Assembly: GCF_000425725.1 (NCBI RefSeq)
Contig: NZ_KE384439.1
Span: forward strand, 157,309 to 221,308
DNA length: 64,000 nt
Source of the DNA: Halomonas halocynthiae DSM 14573
GTDB taxonomy: Bacteria; Pseudomonadota; Gammaproteobacteria; Pseudomonadales; Halomonadaceae
Reading direction: 5' to 3'
Positions 63,873 through 64,000 of this stretch are shown here, one piece after another. Below the pieces are notes generated by a model. It worked only from the letters and a program-made list of their open reading frames with translations, was not told the origin of the DNA and did not search any database. Positions within the stretch are counted from its first letter, which is position 1, and each line of letters starts with the position of its first letter. The translations under genes were made by a program, and so were the position numbers.

Positions 63873-64000
63873 CTGATGACGGCAGATTCGGGCGTCTGAG
63901 ACACTGGCTTAGCCAAGCCAGTTACTTCGCCGAAGAAGCTTATTCAGCGCCTTACCGAGGGGCTATTGCCAGGGCTCGAAGAGACGAGGACGATCTGTTT
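63869..64000 (+). CDS. Start of a small protein gene, cut by the right edge
   Basis: A GTG at 63869 overlaps the CstA-family stop (GTGA) and lies 6 bases after GAGGAGGA. The 44 visible residues are hydrophilic and helical (RLRHWLSQASYFAEEAYSAP, then YRGAIARARRDEDDLF). Coupling to the transporter suggests a small accessory or regulatory protein. I do not recognise it with confidence; a short cysteine-ending 'cory-CC-star' type protein is one possibility that the missing end would decide. Confidence 0.6.
   Translation, partial: MTDDGRFGRLRHWLSQASYFAEEAYSAPYRGAIARARRDEDDLF

Overview
The window is a single stretch of bacterial chromosome from a gammaproteobacterium. Its best fit is the Halomonadaceae (Halomonas-like), which I infer from several features. 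The cell-wall cluster runs nadD-rsfS-rlmH-mrdA-mrdB-mltB-rlpA-dacA-ybeD-lipB. The tRNA/phospholipid/repair block is uvrC-pgsA-tRNA(Gly,Cys,Leu). There is a pseudomonad-type (OprI-like) murein lipoprotein, a DUF3141 PHA-synthase-like gene, and acyl-CoA degradation genes of the kind common in marine heterotrophs. I see no transposase, integrase, phage gene, rRNA or CRISPR array. Most genes are core, with a few odd inserts.

Layout. 1-1.5 kb: queuosine precursor genes (queE and a two-domain queD relative). 1.7-5.1 kb, minus: topoisomerase III with an altered TOPRIM motif and a DedA-PAP2 fusion. 5.3-15.7 kb, plus: proA, nadD, ribosome silencing and rRNA methylation factors, the elongasome (PBP2, RodA), MltB, RlpA, D,D-carboxypeptidase, YbeD and LipB. 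LipA converges on LipB across a bidirectional terminator. 17-23.7 kb: DUF3141 hydrolase, topA, a Tat-exported L,D-transpeptidase and the murein lipoprotein. 23.8-35 kb: a large acyl-CoA/beta-oxidation island (thiolase, TetR regulator, two SDR/HAD 3-hydroxyacyl-CoA dehydrogenases, two 600-residue acyl-CoA dehydrogenases, acyl-CoA ligase, enoyl-CoA hydratase). A recurring 16-bp dyad lies in front of three of its transcription units. 35-41 kb: a small membrane protein, a SulP transporter, trmJ, groESL with a textbook heat-shock promoter, and fxsA. 41-48.9 kb: SDR, ComEA-like protein, pyrF, lapAB, ihfB, sdhE-ygfX, nadB and a FUSC membrane protein. 49-54.6 kb: four tRNAs, pgsA, uvrC, argF, grxD and rnt. 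54.7-56.5 kb: a 15-bp tandem repeat in front of argG, then an HlyU-family gene. 56.5-64 kb: a signalling operon (receiver-only regulator, pseudokinase-exonuclease fusion, small membrane protein, symporter-histidine kinase). It diverges from a CstA-family transporter and a gene cut by the right edge.

How the parts work together. The 7-15 kb block couples peptidoglycan elongation, trimming and lipoylation. The L,D-transpeptidase next to the lipoprotein is a plausible enzyme-substrate pair for anchoring the outer membrane to the wall. The acyl-CoA island can in principle carry out every step from free acid to acetyl-CoA, and its TetR protein is the natural candidate for the shared operator. The last operon looks like a nutrient-sensing system controlling uptake of a small carboxylate.

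Strongest leads: the TopB substitution at the third TOPRIM acidic residue, the pseudokinase-DEDDh exonuclease fusion inside a two-component operon, the repeated operator in the acyl-CoA island, and the argG leader repeat.
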